The notes: generated by a model not told the origin, from the letters alone. A stretch of 64,000 nucleotides of DNA from Capnocytophaga granulosa ATCC 51502 (GCF_000411115.1 NZ_KE150253.1:248001-312000), one strand, 5' to 3'. Shown: positions 24,774 to 34,185, counted from the stretch's first letter. Translations and numbers: made by a program.

Positions 24774-27035
24774 TCAGATTTCCTTGTACTGGTCTTTAAA
24801 GTTCTTAAAGAGAGTCATTAGGTTGATGATAGAGCGGATTAGTACGCGAGTTTCCAAGAGCAAACTAAAATAGAGTTTGGTGTTCTTAGGACTGGATTCG
24901 GAGGTACGTATGTCGCGTATTTGTTTCTCTATTAGCTCGGAAATCTCATCTTTGATAGCACTCACATCCTTGATCAGCTGAGTGGTAGAGTTCGAATACA
25001 TCGATACATTGAGGATCTCAAGAATCTTTTGGAACTGTTGTTGCATCTTCTCGGAAATAGTCTTGAGATTGCGTATGTGGTTGTATTTGAGTTTCTTGTG
25101 ATTGTTATCCACATGAGTATAACTTGTATCAGCAATAAAGCTGATAGAGTTGGACATGCTGTGTAGGTAGTCCAGTATAAGGATATAGAACTTACTGGAG
25201 GTTACCGAACTATCGTCAATGGAGCGGATAAAGTAGTAAATATCACTTTTAAGGTCTTCTATGTCGGAGGTAAGAGCTTTGGCGCGTTTCTTGCAGGCTT
25301 TGAGTCCTTTGTGGTTCTCTACGGCAAGGTTGTCTATAACCTCACGATAGAGCTCATCTATCGTCTGTACTGCTTTTGCGATATTCTGAGAGCTGAGCTT
25401 CATAATACCACTGATGGTGATAAGGTCTTCCTTATTGAAACGTTTCTTTTGGGCTTCTCTCTCCTTGCGTTGTTTTTTGCGATAGGCCATAGCATTGCGC
25501 ACCACTAAGTAACCCACTAAGAAGATCATTGTGATTAGCCCATAGATTTCCCCATAGAAGAGGATTACTGCCGTGATAAGTCCCATAACAAAGGCTGCCG
25601 CAGCGGTCACGAACCAGCCGCCAATGACATTGAACACCCCAGCCACGCGGAATACGGCCGATTCTCTTCCCCAAGCCCTATCGGCCAGAGAGGTACCCAT
25701 GGCTACCATGAAACTCACATAGGTAGTGGAGAGTGGTAGTTTCAAGGAGGTACCCACTGCAATAAGGCTACTGGAGACCACCAGATTGATCGCGGCACGA
25801 ACCACATCGTAAGCAGGCTTATCTATGGCGTTAGGATCTTCTTCAGGTTTCTTGAAACGACTATCAATATATGCCAAGGTACGCTTAGGGATAAGAGCTT
25901 CCACCATTGAGGTAACCCATACGCTAAAGCGCACAATACCTCTAGAGAGTCCTGTAGCCTCGAACCGTTCTTTGCCGCCCCCCTGCTGGGAGAGCTTCAT
26001 TTCGGTTTGCATCACATTGAGCGCTTTCTTGGAGAACCAAATGGTCAATATCATCAGTGTCCCTGCAATAATAAGGAAGATCTGTGGAGTTTGTACATTC
26101 TCTCTAAGCCCTTCCATGGTCATGGACTGTACAGGAGTTCCTGCCGCTTCCCATAGCTGGAAGGAATCCCAAGCGGCTACCGGTACTCCAATAAAGTTGA
26201 CCAAGTCGTTGCCTGCAAAGGCCATGGCCAAGGCAAAGGTACCTGATAGAATCACCACCCGCCATATACTCACCTTACACCAATAAAGAAGCTGTCCTAA
26301 GAGGAAAAAGATGACAAAGAAAATCCCTAAGAGCACACCTGTATGTTGGTCTATCCAGTCCAGCTGCTCCTTGTGCATAAAGGAAAGGCCACTCAAGCCC
26401 TTGATAACCAAAAAGTAACTTAAAGCGCTAAGGGCAATTCCCCCTACGATACCGCTAAAGTAGCGCATACGGCGCTCAAAATTAAAAGTAAAGATGATAC
26501 GGGTGATAAATTGTACAAAAGACCCCACTACAAAGGCAATAAACACTGAGACGAAGATAGCCGAAATAACCTGTCCTACCTTGCCCGTATTGATATACTC
26601 CGTAACCCCATCTATCACATGTAGTAGACGATCTTTTTCCTTGAGTTCCTTGACAAAAGCCACCCCTACGGAGGCTCCTAAAAGCTCAAAGACGATAGAT
26701 ATAGTAGTGGAGGTAGGTAGTCCTATATTGTTGAAGAAGTCCAGAAGGACAATATCGGCCAGCATTACCGCAGCAAAGATTACCATCAGCTCCTCAAAGT
26801 AAAACATCTCAGGGTTGAAGATCCCCTTTTTGGCAATTTCCATCATCCCATTGGAGAAGATAGCCCCTATTCCTACACCTATACTCGCTACGATCATAAT
26901 GGTACGAAGGCGTGCAGCTCTAGAGCTAAAGGCCGAGTTGAGGAAGTTTACCGCATCGTTACTAACTCCTACCACAAGGTCAAAAGTGGCTAAGAGAAAG
27001 AGCGCTGAGAGGGTAAAAATATAAACCTGTTCCAT
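24774..27035 (-). CDS. PiT-type inorganic phosphate transporter with C-terminal regulatory domain
   Basis: Membrane symporter of 753 residues. PiT signatures are DLVVGVSNDAVNFLNSAFSS near residue 20 and AFAGNDLVNFIGVPVAAWDS near residue 265. About twelve hydrophobic segments extend to residue 510. The C-terminal 220 residues are soluble and helical, PhoU-like, with ITISGIMKLSSQNIAKAVQT. This fused domain is common in Bacteroidota and may gate the channel. It lies 35 bp downstream of menC and has its own -7 box in that gap. Confidence 0.92.
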   Translation of the reverse strand: MEQVYIFTLSALFLLATFDLVVGVSNDAVNFLNSAFSSRAARLRTIMIVASIGVGIGAIFSNGMMEIAKKGIFNPEMFYFEELMVIFAAVMLADIVLLDFFNNIGLPTSTTISIVFELLGASVGVAFVKELKEKDRLLHVIDGVTEYINTGKVGQVISAIFVSVFIAFVVGSFVQFITRIIFTFNFERRMRYFSGIVGGIALSALSYFLVIKGLSGLSFMHKEQLDWIDQHTGVLLGIFFVIFFLLGQLLYWCKVSIWRVVILSGTFALAMAFAGNDLVNFIGVPVAAWDSFQLWEAAGTPVQSMTMEGLRENVQTPQIFLIIAGTLMILTIWFSKKALNVMQTEMKLSQQGGGKERFEATGLSRGIVRFSVWVTSMVEALIPKRTLAYIDSRFKKPEEDPNAIDKPAYDVVRAAINLVVSSSLIAVGTSLKLPLSTTYVSFMVAMGTSLADRAWGRESAVFRVAGVFNVIGGWFVTAAAAFVMGLITAVILFYGEIYGLITMIFLVGYLVVRNAMAYRKKQRKEREAQKKRFNKEDLITISGIMKLSSQNIAKAVQTIDELYREVIDNLAVENHKGLKACKKRAKALTSDIEDLKSDIYYFIRSIDDSSVTSSKFYILILDYLHSMSNSISFIADTSYTHVDNNHKKLKYNHIRNLKTISEKMQQQFQKILEILNVSMYSNSTTQLIKDVSAIKDEISELIEKQIRDIRTSESSPKNTKLYFSLLLETRVLIRSIINLMTLFKNFKDQYKEI

Positions 27036-27051
27036 CTTTTGTATTTTGGTG

Positions 27052-27059
27052 CAAATATA
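27052..27059 (-). promoter_or_regulatory. -7 box TATATTTG for the phosphate transporter
   Basis: CAAATATA on the plus strand in the short menC-PiT gap, 17 bases before the start codon. Confidence 0.55.
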
Positions 27060-27070
27060 TTACATTTTTT

Positions 27071-28084
27071 TTATTTTATCCACCATAAACCTCCATTTTT
27101 TACCTCCAAGGAGCTAGGAAAATTATTTGTATAGAGACTGCCAGTGCCTAGACCTTGTGGCATAGGATTTCCCAGCGTATAAGTCCATTGGGCTATGGCT
27201 GAAAGGCCTATATTCCCCTCAAGGGCAGAGGTAATCCACCAGCCCACACCTTGCTCCTGAGCTAAGGTAATCCATTCTTCACTGCCCTTGTAGCCTCCTA
27301 TAAGTGAGGGTTTTAGAATGATATAGGCAGGTTTTATAATCTTGAGCATCTCCTCTTTTCGTTTTTCGCAGGTGATACCTATGAGTTCCTCGTCCAAGGC
27401 GATGGGTAGGGGAGAGGCCTCACAGAGGCGTGCCATCTGCTCGTATTGCCCTGCGCGAATGGGTTGTTCTATGGAATGTATCTGTAAGTCAGCCAATCGC
27501 TTGAGCTTTTCCAAGGCCTCAAGAGGAGAGAAAGCACCATTGGCATCCACCCTAAGTTCTATATCCGACGGAGCGTATTCTTGGAGAATGTTTTTAAGTA
27601 ACTGATATTCTGTATCAAAGTCTATGGCGCCAATTTTCATCTTGATACAGTGGAACCCTTGGGCGAGTTTTTCTCGTATTTGCTGTTGCATATAGTCCTT
27701 ATCGCCCATCCATATAAGGCCATTGATAGGGATTGCCTCTTTCCCTTCGGTAAAGGCAGAGGGGAAAAGTACTCCTTCTTGTGCGGCCTCTAAGGAAAGG
27801 AAAGCCTGTTCCACTCCGAACTGGATAGAGGGGTAGCCCTTGAGCTGCTCCCAAAGGGCTTCTTTGCCTAAGGAGATATGAGTGCAAGTCCATAGGAGTT
27901 TGCTACGCTCGTAATCGGACAAGTCATCTATGCTTAGGCCAGGCAACGGACTACATTCGCCTACGCCATATCGTCCGTTGTGCTCTATGGTAAGAAGCCA
28001 TGTAGGTTTCTCAGTCAGTACCCCGCGTGAGGTACCCGCAGGCCGCTTGAACTGTAAGGTGTATTTCTGAAAAGTTGCTTTCAT
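27071..28084 (-). CDS. menC: o-Succinylbenzoate synthase MenC
   Basis: Enolase-superfamily enzyme dehydrating SHCHC to o-succinylbenzoate in menaquinone synthesis. Catalytic features are complete: the KMKIG lysines near residue 147, metal ligands in RVDANGAF, SIEQPI and ALDEELIG, and the second lysine in YIILKPSLIGG. Length is 337 residues, normal. The other men genes are not in the window. The dipeptide epimerase subgroup is a less likely alternative; the N-terminal KRPAGTSRGVL and GECSPLPGLS segments favour MenC. Confidence 0.88.
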   Translation of the reverse strand: MKATFQKYTLQFKRPAGTSRGVLTEKPTWLLTIEHNGRYGVGECSPLPGLSIDDLSDYERSKLLWTCTHISLGKEALWEQLKGYPSIQFGVEQAFLSLEAAQEGVLFPSAFTEGKEAIPINGLIWMGDKDYMQQQIREKLAQGFHCIKMKIGAIDFDTEYQLLKNILQEYAPSDIELRVDANGAFSPLEALEKLKRLADLQIHSIEQPIRAGQYEQMARLCEASPLPIALDEELIGITCEKRKEEMLKIIKPAYIILKPSLIGGYKGSEEWITLAQEQGVGWWITSALEGNIGLSAIAQWTYTLGNPMPQGLGTGSLYTNNFPSSLEVKNGGLWWIK

Positions 28085-28104
28085 GATAGCTGTATAATCA
28101 GCTA

Positions 28105-28112
28105 CAAAAGTA
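28105..28112 (-). promoter_or_regulatory. -7 box TACTTTTG for menC
   Basis: CAAAAGTA on the plus strand, 21 bases upstream of the menC start. Confidence 0.6.
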
Positions 28113-28208
28113 GTGATTTTCTTGTAAAAACAGGGCTTTGCTCAGAGGAATATTTTCTACCATACAAATTTGTCTGTATAATCTATCTAGGATAAGATAT
28201 TTTTTTAT

Positions 28209-28216
28209 TACCTTTG
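28209..28216 (+). promoter_or_regulatory. -7 box TACCTTTG for gldB
   Basis: Exact TAnnTTTG match followed by CAC. The word repeat at 28225-28286 would form the 5' leader of the gldB message. Confidence 0.65.
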
Positions 28217-28224
28217 CACTTATA

Positions 28225-28286
28225 TTAGTGAAAAGTGAATAGTGAAAAGTGAAAAACACTATTCACTAATCATTGTTCACTATCCA
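28225..28286. repeat. Word repeat in the gldB leader with an 11-bp inverted pair
   Basis: AGTGAAAAGTGAATAGTGAA words are followed by their mirror. AGTGAATAGTG (28234-28244) pairs with CACTATTCACT (28257-28267). If transcribed from 28209-28216 it would place a hairpin just upstream of gldB. Confidence 0.75.
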
Positions 28287-28291
28287 ATAAC

Positions 28292-29248
28292 ATGAGATTG
28301 AAATACTTACCTTTAGTACTTATATTACTGATACTTGGCTGTAATAGAACTAAGTATCCCGTTGTACCTCCTTCAGTAAAAGTGGAAGTATTGCGAATGG
28401 ATTCTATTTTTTTCAATACGCCATCAGAGAATTTTCCTAGTTTGAAGGCTAAATATCCGCTTTTCTTTCCAGAGGCTACCTCCGATAAGCAATGGATAGA
28501 AAAGCAGCATGATACACTAGAGCGAGAACTCTTTACCGAGACGACCAAAACCATAGGCAATTTCTCCCAACAGAAAGAACAAATTGAGCATATTTGTGAT
28601 CATGTCAAGTACTATTTTCCCCAGTTTACCCCTCCTAAGATCGTTACCTTGATCTCCGATGTGGATTATCCCTCTCGAGTGATCTATGCTGATAGCTTAT
28701 TGCTTATAGGAGTAGATAACTATTTGGGAGCCAAGCACCGTTTCTATGTGGATTTGGATGGCTATATTGCTCAGGAGTTAGACCTAAAGTATCTCCCCAC
28801 GGATGTAGCTCTTGCTTTTGCACAGGCTATTATCCCTCCTCCGCGCAATGCTACTTTCTTGGATACCATGCTCTATGAGGGAAAGGTGCTCTACTTAGCC
28901 CAGCGCTTTCTTCCCACTACTCCTCAGAGGGATTTGCTCAAGTATAGCCAAGAGAAATACCAATGGGCAGAGGCCAATCAGGCGCAGATATGGCGCTACT
29001 TTGTAGAAAACCAACTGCTCTATAGTACTGATAAGAAAGTACTTAACCGATTTATAGACATAGCCCCTTTCTCTAAGTTCTATTTGGAGCTGGATAGCGA
29101 GTCACCTGGGGGGATAGGGCGCTATATAGGTCTTAATATTGTAGAACAGTATATGGAAAAGCTCCCTGAAAATACCCCTTTGCGGGACTTGCTCACTGTC
29201 TCCAACGATGAACTCTTTAAAAAAGCAAATTATAAACCTAAAAAATAA
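28292..29248 (+). CDS. gldB: Gliding motility lipoprotein GldB
   Basis: Lipoprotein needed for gliding motility and the type IX secretion machinery in flavobacteria. The lipoprotein signal is PLVLILLILGCNRT (lipobox ILGC). Family sequence includes EVLRMDSIFFNTP, KYPLFFPEATSDKQW and DLDGYIAQELDLKYLP. Length is 318 residues. It lies 3 bp upstream of gldC, the conserved gldBC arrangement known from Flavobacterium johnsoniae. Confidence 0.94.
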   Translation: MRLKYLPLVLILLILGCNRTKYPVVPPSVKVEVLRMDSIFFNTPSENFPSLKAKYPLFFPEATSDKQWIEKQHDTLERELFTETTKTIGNFSQQKEQIEHICDHVKYYFPQFTPPKIVTLISDVDYPSRVIYADSLLLIGVDNYLGAKHRFYVDLDGYIAQELDLKYLPTDVALAFAQAIIPPPRNATFLDTMLYEGKVLYLAQRFLPTTPQRDLLKYSQEKYQWAEANQAQIWRYFVENQLLYSTDKKVLNRFIDIAPFSKFYLELDSESPGGIGRYIGLNIVEQYMEKLPENTPLRDLLTVSNDELFKKANYKPKK

Positions 29249-29251
29249 CAA

Positions 29252-29584
29252 ATGAATCATACTTCTGAAATAAAATTGCAAGTAGAATTGGATGAAAATC
29301 GTATTCCTGAACGCATCACATGGGAGGCTCCCGATGGAGGTATCGCTCACCAGGAGGCTAAGGCCATGTTTCTCTCTGTATGGGATCACAAGACCAAAGA
29401 GGCACTTCGTATAGACCTATGGACTAAGGATATGCCCCTGGAGGAGATGAATGTTTTCTACTATCAGACATTCCAGACCATGGCCGATACGTTTTATAAG
29501 GCTACTCAAGATCAGAAAATGACCGATACCATGCGTGATTTCTGTGAATATTTCGCTGAAAAAATGAATATTACTAAAAAATAA
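29252..29584 (+). CDS. gldC: Gliding motility protein GldC
   Basis: A 110-residue protein without a signal peptide, paired with GldB and stimulating gliding in F. johnsoniae. Family pattern: IKLQVELDENRIPERITWEA, then AKAMFLSVWDHKTKEALRID, and FYQATQD-like FYKATQDQKMTDTMRDF. It is co-transcribed with gldB, given the 3-bp gap. The next gene follows after 10 bp and may be in the same operon. Confidence 0.93.
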   Translation: MNHTSEIKLQVELDENRIPERITWEAPDGGIAHQEAKAMFLSVWDHKTKEALRIDLWTKDMPLEEMNVFYYQTFQTMADTFYKATQDQKMTDTMRDFCEYFAEKMNITKK

Positions 29585-29594
29585 GCTGTACAAA

Positions 29595-30590
29595 ATGAAA
29601 AATAAACTAAAAGTAGGCGTATTAGGCGCAGGACACCTAGGAAAAATACATCTAAGACTTTTGAATCAGTCCGAAAAATACGAATTAGTTGGTTTTTATG
29701 ATCCTAACCAAGAACAAGCACAGAAGGTAGTGGCCGAATTTGGCTATACCTATTTTGATAATATGGATAAGCTTATTGAGGCAGTAGAGGTGGTGGATAT
29801 CGTAACCCCAACCCTCTCTCACTATGAGTGTGCCAAGAAAGCTATTGCAGCTAAGCGACATATCTTTATAGAAAAGCCAATCACCAGTACTGTAGAAGAA
29901 GCCGAGGAGATCTATCGCCTCTTGGAGGCTAACCACCTCAAGGGGCAAGTAGGGCATGTGGAGCGCTTTAATCCTGCTTTCTTAGCGGCAAAGGCCTCCA
30001 TAGAGAATCCTATGTTTATTGAAGTACACCGCTTGGCCGAGTTCAATCCACGTGGTACGGATGTCTCCGTAGTGCTTGACCTGATGATCCACGATATAGA
30101 TGTCCTACTCAGTGTGGTGCATTCGCCTGTAAAGCATATAGAAGCCAGTGGCGTAGCCGTCATTAGCAAGTCGCCCGATATTACCAATGCCCGTATAGAG
30201 TTTGAAAACGGTTGCGTGGCCAATCTTACCGCCAGCCGTATCTCCATGAAAAATATGCGCAAAAGCCGCTTCTTCCAGAGAGATGCTTATATCTCGGTAG
30301 ATTTTTTGGAGAAAAAGGTAGAAGTGGTACGCATGAAAGATGCTCCAGAGCACCCCAACGAATACGATATGATTCTCCAAAATGCTGAGGGCGAACACAA
30401 GCAAATCTACTTTGAATACCCAGAAGTACAGCCATCCAATGCTATTTTGGACGAACTCGAGACTTTCGCCGATGCTATAGAACATAACACTACTCCAGTG
30501 GTGACCTTCCTACAAGGAACTGAAGCACTACGCGTAGCCAGAGAAATAAACTCGTTAGTCAATGAGCACCTTAGCCAATTAGCTAATTAG
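29595..30590 (+). CDS. Gfo/Idh/MocA family oxidoreductase
   Basis: NAD(P)-dependent oxidoreductase of 331 residues. The Rossmann fold starts at KVGVLGAGHLGKIHLRLL. The dinucleotide-associated EKPITSTVEEA is near residue 94. The second domain has GHVERFNPAFLAAKA and VLDLMIHDIDVLLSVV, whose His-Asp pair is typical of the active site. The GHVERFNP motif is often seen in UDP-N-acetylglucosamine 3-dehydrogenase-like members, but the substrate cannot be fixed. Confidence 0.88.
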   Translation: MKNKLKVGVLGAGHLGKIHLRLLNQSEKYELVGFYDPNQEQAQKVVAEFGYTYFDNMDKLIEAVEVVDIVTPTLSHYECAKKAIAAKRHIFIEKPITSTVEEAEEIYRLLEANHLKGQVGHVERFNPAFLAAKASIENPMFIEVHRLAEFNPRGTDVSVVLDLMIHDIDVLLSVVHSPVKHIEASGVAVISKSPDITNARIEFENGCVANLTASRISMKNMRKSRFFQRDAYISVDFLEKKVEVVRMKDAPEHPNEYDMILQNAEGEHKQIYFEYPEVQPSNAILDELETFADAIEHNTTPVVTFLQGTEALRVAREINSLVNEHLSQLAN

Positions 30591-30601
30591 TACAGTAATT
30601 C

Positions 30602-30632
30602 ATTGGTTGATTAAAAAAAATATGTATCTTTG
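30602..30632 (+). promoter_or_regulatory. Promoter with ATTG and TATCTTTG boxes, 19-base spacing
   Basis: ATTG (30602-30605) and TATCTTTG (30625-30632) have the spacing expected of the Bacteroidota -33/-7 promoter. It is the best-formed promoter seen in the window and drives the lipoprotein at 30657. Confidence 0.75.
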
Positions 30633-30656
30633 CACCCAACTAAAAAACCATATTAA

Positions 30657-31751
30657 ATGAAACTAAAGAACATTGCCATTGCCTTTTTAGGGGCACTCCT
30701 TTTTGCCACATGTTCCAAAAAGGATGACGAGAAAGAATACACAGCGGAAGAATCCAAAGCCGTGGTTCGCAGTACTATGGACAATTTTTATAATTGTCTG
30801 CAAAACCTCAATGACGGCGGTTTTGCTAACTTCTTTCATGAACTTCTCTTCAAAGAAGCAGTCAGAGATCAGGATGGGGAAACTCAATCTTGGGGGAACT
30901 TCTTAGGAGAAAAGTTTGACAAACAGAATTTTGCAGAGGGACTTACAGAAGGAGATCGTTTTAACTATCACCGAATGAAAGGAACCTATACTTGGAACAA
31001 AAATACAGCACTTTGGGAGAAGACCGCTAACAATGACAATGTTACTTTTATTTTCCCTGCTACCAAGGAAGCAACTACCAACAATGGTAGACTCGTAATA
31101 GACCAATATGAGGATACTGAAACCACTTATAGGGATGATAAAGTGTATCTTCCTACAGCAGCTCACCTTTATGCTTCAGTAGATAATACAAAGGTGTTTG
31201 AAGTAACAGTTAAAAATGTTACTTTCGAGAAGAAAACAAACTTTACTATGCCACTATCGGCTCACATAAGTATATATACGAATCCTTTTACAACAACTAT
31301 CCAGTGGAACAGACAGAATCCAGAAAACTTTGTCTTTGATTTTGCCTTTTCTTCCCCACAAGGTTGTACCACAGGCCTACATGCTGATATCAAATTGACA
31401 ACTTCTGATTATGGAAATATAACCAACCTTAATGAAGCTATTGATAAAATAGCTATTACTGCAACTCAAGGAGATCTACAGATAAAAGGTAATATAGATG
31501 TAAAGAGTATCAATGAAAAAACAAAAGGAGAAACAAAGCTTTCTGTAGAACAGATAAATACTTATGCAAAAGCAGAACTCTTCAAAGGAAATTCCAAAAT
31601 TGCTGATGTAAAATATGAAGAAGAAAATGATAAAGGGGTGATCTATTTTATCTTTTCCGATGGTTCAAGAGAGAAAGCAGAAAAGTATGTGAGTGATTTT
31701 GAAGATAGAGTAACTAAGATATTCAAACGCTTTGAAAGAAAAAATAATTAA
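30657..31751 (+). CDS. Unknown lipoprotein, 364 residues
   Basis: Not recognised. The N-terminus is a lipoprotein signal (AIAFLGALLFATCSKKDDE). Residues 30-110 are helical and polar (ESKAVVRSTMDNFYNCLQNL). From about 125 on, the protein is strand-rich with many Thr and Asn. The C-terminus reads ISDGSREKAEKYVSDFEDRV-like helix (FSDGSREKAEKYVSDF). It overlaps the next gene by one base, so the two are probably translated together as a lipoprotein plus barrel pair at the outer membrane. Confidence 0.75.
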   Translation: MKLKNIAIAFLGALLFATCSKKDDEKEYTAEESKAVVRSTMDNFYNCLQNLNDGGFANFFHELLFKEAVRDQDGETQSWGNFLGEKFDKQNFAEGLTEGDRFNYHRMKGTYTWNKNTALWEKTANNDNVTFIFPATKEATTNNGRLVIDQYEDTETTYRDDKVYLPTAAHLYASVDNTKVFEVTVKNVTFEKKTNFTMPLSAHISIYTNPFTTTIQWNRQNPENFVFDFAFSSPQGCTTGLHADIKLTTSDYGNITNLNEAIDKIAITATQGDLQIKGNIDVKSINEKTKGETKLSVEQINTYAKAELFKGNSKIADVKYEEENDKGVIYFIFSDGSREKAEKYVSDFEDRVTKIFKRFERKNN

Positions 31752-32332
31752 TGAGAAAATATATTTTTATCTTACTTCTTACACACATTGCTCTCGCTCA
31801 AGAGGGCAATGTGTCTTTTAATCATACAGATAGCCTTAGCGCTCCTCCTGCTTATCGTCATCAGATAGGTATAGGGATTTCTCGATTTGTCAATTCTGCT
31901 TTTCCCTCCGATACGAATACCTTTTTGCTGGAATATCGTTACCTAAAAGATGCTGTCTTAGCCTATCGTATAGGGGGAGATTACCGTGCAGAAAGTAATA
32001 AGGATAGTACTTATGAGTTTGCTCTGAAAGTAGGGGGTGATAAATTATTTAGGGATTACAAGAGGTGGAAATTCTATTATGGGGTAGACCTATGGGGGCG
32101 TTACCTATATTATGAAAACAGAAAACAACACTTTACCAGTATTGCCCTAAATCCTTTTTTGGGAATACAATACCAGTTAAGCCCCAATTTTTCTATTTCC
32201 ACGGAACCAGGATTCTTTATAAAATACAATTTCCGTAAGGATTATAAGAGTTTTGACCCTGAAGCTCAAACGCATTGGTGGGAAAGCCGATTTGCAAAAA
32301 TAGGTAATCTCCAGATTAATTTTCACTTTTAA
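31751..32332 (+). CDS. Unknown outer-membrane beta-barrel-like protein, 193 residues
   Basis: Signal peptide MRKYIFILLLTHIALAQ, then amphipathic strands with aromatic girdles: HQIGIGISRFVNSAF, LLEYRYLKDAVLAYRIGG, RWKFYYGVDLWGRYLYY. It ends LQINFHF, a terminal aromatic typical of outer-membrane barrels. The start codon overlaps the stop codon of the lipoprotein upstream. No specific family is recognised. The strong local codon and base similarity to core genes gives no sign of recent transfer. Confidence 0.75.
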   Translation: MRKYIFILLLTHIALAQEGNVSFNHTDSLSAPPAYRHQIGIGISRFVNSAFPSDTNTFLLEYRYLKDAVLAYRIGGDYRAESNKDSTYEFALKVGGDKLFRDYKRWKFYYGVDLWGRYLYYENRKQHFTSIALNPFLGIQYQLSPNFSISTEPGFFIKYNFRKDYKSFDPEAQTHWWESRFAKIGNLQINFHF

Positions 32333-32447
32333 CCCATGTGTCAATGAGCTAATCTGCTAATTGACAGATTATTTTCCATACCCTCCTGGCTAGAGTGAGC
32401 GTATCACTTCAGCCTTACCTCTCTCCAATTGACAGCCCGTACTGTAT

Positions 32448-32945
32448 TCACTCATTAGTTAGCTCTAGAGCGATGTGTGCGCATGCCTCGGCATCGGCTA
32501 AGGCATGATGATGTTGTTTTAGATCAAAGCCTAGATAAGCTGAAACGGTGTCTAGCTTGTGATTGACGAGCTTAGGGAGCTGTCTGCGAGCTAACCGATA
32601 GGTACAAAAGAAGGGATTGGTATGTGGGGGCAATTCATAATGAGCCAATACTGCCCGCAAACAGCTCTCATCAAATGCACTGTTATGGGCTACAAAGGGT
32701 AGATCTTTTATCTTAGGCAATAGCTCTGCCCATATCTCAGGGAAAAGACGTGCATTTTCGGTGTCACTTTGCGAAAGGCCATGTATCTGGGTACAGAAGG
32801 GAGAATAATAATTAGGGCAAGGCTTTATCAATTCGTAAAAGGTTTCGGTAATTTTAGAATTTTCAACAAAGACAAGTCCTATACTGCATACACTACTGCG
32901 GTGCTGGTTAGCGGTTTCAAAGTCTATAGCTACGAAAGAAGTCAT
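32448..32945 (-). CDS. DEDDh 3'-5' exonuclease (DNA polymerase III epsilon-like)
   Basis: A 165-residue nuclease domain with all DEDDh motifs: ExoI AIDFETANQH near residue 7, ExoII VAHNSAFDESCLRA near residue 87, and ExoIII HHALADAEACAHI near residue 144 with its catalytic histidine. Length matches a stand-alone exonuclease domain without BRCT or polymerase parts. It could be a proofreading-type or RNase T/oligoribonuclease-like enzyme. It is convergent with the barrel gene; the 115-base gap between them holds no gene. Confidence 0.9.
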   Translation of the reverse strand: MTSFVAIDFETANQHRSSVCSIGLVFVENSKITETFYELIKPCPNYYSPFCTQIHGLSQSDTENARLFPEIWAELLPKIKDLPFVAHNSAFDESCLRAVLAHYELPPHTNPFFCTYRLARRQLPKLVNHKLDTVSAYLGFDLKQHHHALADAEACAHIALELTNE

Positions 32946-32994
32946 GGTGTATTGTGTTAAAGCCTCTATTGCTGAAAGAGGTGTTTTTCGAGTA

Positions 32995-33002
32995 CAAAGG
33001 TA
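32995..33002 (-). promoter_or_regulatory. -7 box TACCTTTG for the exonuclease
   Basis: CAAAGGTA on the plus strand, 50 bases upstream of the start. Confidence 0.55.
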
Positions 33003-33094
33003 AGAATAATTAGCTAATAAGCAAATTAGCTATACTGGATTCTTAAGTTATAAAAACCAATTTTTTGGAACATAAAAGGTAATGACCAAAGGTT

Positions 33095-34069
33095 TTAAGC
33101 GTTATTGTAATTACACAGGGATATTTCTTTTAAACCTTTGTCGAAAAGAGAAGTTAAGCAGAGGTTACCTGTGATATTTTGGAGTTTGTGTTTTGTCATT
33201 CCTTTAGGTAAGATGATATTGCTATATTCGCGAGTGGTGAGCGAAAAGACTTTTTGGTTACCCTTCCAATCATCAGTTTTAAAGACAGGTGTTAGTATCA
33301 CATATTCAGATTCCGTAAAGCACCCATTGACCCCACGTTTTTTATGATCAGTATGCAAATTGTCCGATTCGATAATCTTCTCGATGACCTTCCCGTCGGC
33401 AGAGATTTGTGCGAGCGCATAATAATCCATTCCCCATTTATTGACCGATGAAGCGCTTTCACCCGGAATGAAGGCGTAGATTTTTTTATCTGATATTTTA
33501 AGACTGTCTATTTTTGGAGTATCGGTGGTTCTATGGTCACAATGCGTAAATGCTTTTTTATCTATTTTTGAAAAAGATTTCCATTTGGCAGTTTTTGCTA
33601 CCTCATCAAATTCTAAAAGGGCAAAACATCTTGCATTAGCGTAATAAACTTCATTTTCAAAGCAAACAGGAATCGTTTGACTGTCGGATATATTTTGAAA
33701 ATACCTCTGTTCAGCCCTCTCAGGTACAATGTTATACCTTAGTAATGATTTATTTTTTATCGGAATAAGTGCTGGTGACGAATGTACCTCTGAGTAATAC
33801 CGCACTTCTTTTGCAGAGATGATGATGACAAACCCTTCTTTATATCTGAAAAGCATAGGATAATCTCTGTTGGATGTTGGGTTGTATTCAATAGGAATCT
33901 TTTTGACGCCTTCGGTTGAAAGGACAAGGGCGTAATATTTATGCCAATCGGTATGATCGGAAGTTAGGATTACTGCCGTTCCATTGGGTAGTAAAATTGA
34001 AGCATAAACAAATGAGAATTCATTGTCAAATTCCCATTTTCTCAAAAGTGTTAGTTTAAAATCGCTCAT
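33095..34069 (-). CDS. Unknown protein, 324 residues
   Basis: Not recognised. No signal peptide or membrane segment. The sequence alternates short strands with polar turns throughout (LTSDHTDWHKYYALVLST, MLFRYKEGFVIIISAKEVRY, KIYAFIPGESASSVNKW), suggesting a beta-propeller-like or all-beta protein; this is inference. It is single-gene with its own -7 box at 34101-34108. AT-rich sequence begins about here and continues through the restriction-modification locus. Confidence 0.7.
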   Translation of the reverse strand: MSDFKLTLLRKWEFDNEFSFVYASILLPNGTAVILTSDHTDWHKYYALVLSTEGVKKIPIEYNPTSNRDYPMLFRYKEGFVIIISAKEVRYYSEVHSSPALIPIKNKSLLRYNIVPERAEQRYFQNISDSQTIPVCFENEVYYANARCFALLEFDEVAKTAKWKSFSKIDKKAFTHCDHRTTDTPKIDSLKISDKKIYAFIPGESASSVNKWGMDYYALAQISADGKVIEKIIESDNLHTDHKKRGVNGCFTESEYVILTPVFKTDDWKGNQKVFSLTTREYSNIILPKGMTKHKLQNITGNLCLTSLFDKGLKEISLCNYNNA

Positions 34070-34100
34070 ATCCTTTTCTTTTTTCTATCTATTCACTCGG

Positions 34101-34108
34101 CAAAGGTA
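34101..34108 (-). promoter_or_regulatory. -7 box TACCTTTG for the 324-residue protein
   Basis: CAAAGGTA on the plus strand, 31 bases upstream of the start codon at 34069. Confidence 0.6.
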
Positions 34109-34155
34109 GTAAATAATTTGCTAATTAGCTCATTAGCAAATTAACTAATTATTAT

Positions 34156-34163
34156 TATCTTTG
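34156..34163 (+). promoter_or_regulatory. -7 box TATCTTTG for the DUF3601-like gene
   Basis: Exact TAnnTTTG match followed by TGCC, 22 bases before the ATG at 34186. Confidence 0.65.
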
Positions 34164-34185
34164 TGCCTTAAAAAAACATATTATT

